From Paraburkholderia podalyriae (lineage in GTDB: Bacteria; Pseudomonadota; Gammaproteobacteria; Burkholderiales; Burkholderiaceae): a DNA stretch of 64,000 nucleotides. This document shows positions 63,171 through 64,000 of the stretch, piece after piece. Made by a program: the position numbers and the translations under genes. The notes under the pieces were generated by a model that saw nothing but the letters and a program-made list of their open reading frames with translations, ran no database searches and was not told the origin of the DNA. The stretch's first letter is position 1. Each line of letters begins with the position of its first letter. The stretch spans positions 124,001 to 188,000 of the forward strand of contig NZ_VZQQ01000008.1 in assembly GCF_014397785.1 (NCBI RefSeq), written 5' to 3'.

Positions 63171-64000
63171 ATGACTGCCACTGAACCTCAACGCATCGTG
63201 CGCATCGGCGCGGGCGCGGGCTATTCGGGCGACCGCATCGAACCCGCGCTCGAACTCGCGGAACACGGCCAGCTCGACTATCTCGTGTTCGAATGCCTCG
63301 CGGAGCGCACGATCGCAATCGCGCAGCAGGCGCGCAGCAAGGACCCGCAACTCGGCTACGACCCGCTGCTCGAAGCGCGCATGCGCGCGGTGCTGCCCGT
63401 CGCGGCGCGCAACGGCGTGCGTATCGTGTCGAACATGGGCGCGGCCAATCCGCTCGCGGCGGCGCGCAGAACCGCGCAGATCGCGCGCGAGCTGGGTCTC
63501 GGCGGCTTGAAGATTGCCGCGGTCACCGGCGACGACGTGCTCGACGTCGTGCGCGCGGGCGACTGCCATTTCGTCGAATCGGGCGAGGCGGTGGCCGCCT
63601 ACAAAGACCGGCTGATTTCGGCCAACGCGTATCTCGGCGCGAGCGGGATCGTCGAGGCGCTCGCGGCCGGCGCGCAGATCGTATTGACCGGGCGCGTCGC
63701 CGATCCGTCGCTGTTCGTTGCGCCGCTGATCCACGAGTTCGGCTGGCGCACGGACGACTGGCCGATGCTCGGCCGGGCAACGGTGATCGGCCATCTGCTC
63801 GAGTGCGCGGGGCAGATCACCGGCGGCTATTTCGCGGACCCCGGCTTCAAGGACGTGCCGAATCTCGCGCGGCTGGGGTTTCCGATCGCCGAAGTTGCGC
63901 GGGACGGTTCGGTGGTGATCACGAAGCTCGCGCAAAGTGGCGGGCTCGTGACCGAGGCGACCTGCAAGGAACAGTTGCTGTACGAGATCCATGATCCGCG
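63171..64000 (+). CDS. AtuA/DUF1446 family protein, 3'-truncated
   Basis: The gene starts at ATG with CGGGAGCACC upstream, 25 bp after the transporter stop, and is open to the window end (276 codons visible). Segments VRIGAGAGYSGDRIEPALEL, YLVFECLAERTIAIAQQ, VSNMGAANPLAAARRTAQIA and ITGGYFADPGFKDVPNLA match the acyclic terpene utilisation AtuA/DUF1446 family. It probably acts in catabolism of the compound imported by the neighbour. Confidence 0.88.
   Translation, partial: MTATEPQRIVRIGAGAGYSGDRIEPALELAEHGQLDYLVFECLAERTIAIAQQARSKDPQLGYDPLLEARMRAVLPVAARNGVRIVSNMGAANPLAAARRTAQIARELGLGGLKIAAVTGDDVLDVVRAGDCHFVESGEAVAAYKDRLISANAYLGASGIVEALAAGAQIVLTGRVADPSLFVAPLIHEFGWRTDDWPMLGRATVIGHLLECAGQITGGYFADPGFKDVPNLARLGFPIAEVARDGSVVITKLAQSGGLVTEATCKEQLLYEIHDP

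Overview
The window is high-GC DNA with the codon use, gene families and short intergenic spacing of a Burkholderia/Paraburkholderia-type betaproteobacterium. Supporting families are DUF4148 proteins, a monomeric NADP-isocitrate dehydrogenase, many LysR regulators and TctDE-like two-component systems. I saw no rRNA, tRNA, CRISPR array or complete insertion sequence. The first gene (sugar ABC ATPase) and the last (AtuA/DUF1446-like) are cut by the window ends.

Left part (1-16.6 kb): mostly ordinary accessory metabolism and regulation. It holds a sugar ABC ATPase with a MurR/RpiR regulator, a TRIC-type channel with a MarR regulator, an XRE-cupin/GNAT operon, an M23 peptidase, a GH3 beta-glucosidase, a Tat-exported amidohydrolase, MipA/OmpV, a CcdA-thioredoxin pair, a LysR gene divergent from an epoxide-hydrolase-like enzyme, a DUF4148 protein and an SDR.

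Central part (15.7-38.6 kb): the most interesting region. Six small genes encode peptides with a double-glycine leader; five share an exactly 26-residue leader ending in GG. Around them lies one machinery: a TolC-family lipoprotein, a twin-FHA membrane protein, an HlyD-type adaptor, a parvulin-like isomerase, an ABC exporter carrying two cyclic-nucleotide-binding domains plus a C39 peptidase with an intact Cys-His-Asp triad, and a sigma-54 activator whose start overlaps the exporter stop. A Ser/Thr kinase, a PP2C phosphatase, a secreted caspase-FGE protein, two DUF4399 proteins and an LRAT-like protein flank it. Four of the six peptide genes have good -24/-12 (sigma-54) promoters, as do a DUF3309 gene, a 24-residue membrane micropeptide and the LRAT gene. 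The reading I propose is a phosphorylation-gated, sigma-54-controlled type I system that trims and exports a family of Asn/Gln/Ser-rich peptides.

Right part (38.6-64 kb): a LysR gene, DUF4126, a decayed tehA-like gene, a squalene/phytoene synthase, a candidate three-hairpin small RNA and a second DUF4148 gene. Next comes a minus-strand cluster of TPR protein, GH108 muramidase, holin and signal-less phosphoesterase, which begins with a near-consensus sigma-54 promoter and may belong to the same regulon. It is followed by an SsuABC/TauABC-like importer facing an RR-HK-SBP-HK-RR array whose binding protein is a paralogue of the importer's, then icd with a clear terminator, and a LysR-CitMHS-AtuA catabolic unit running off the end.
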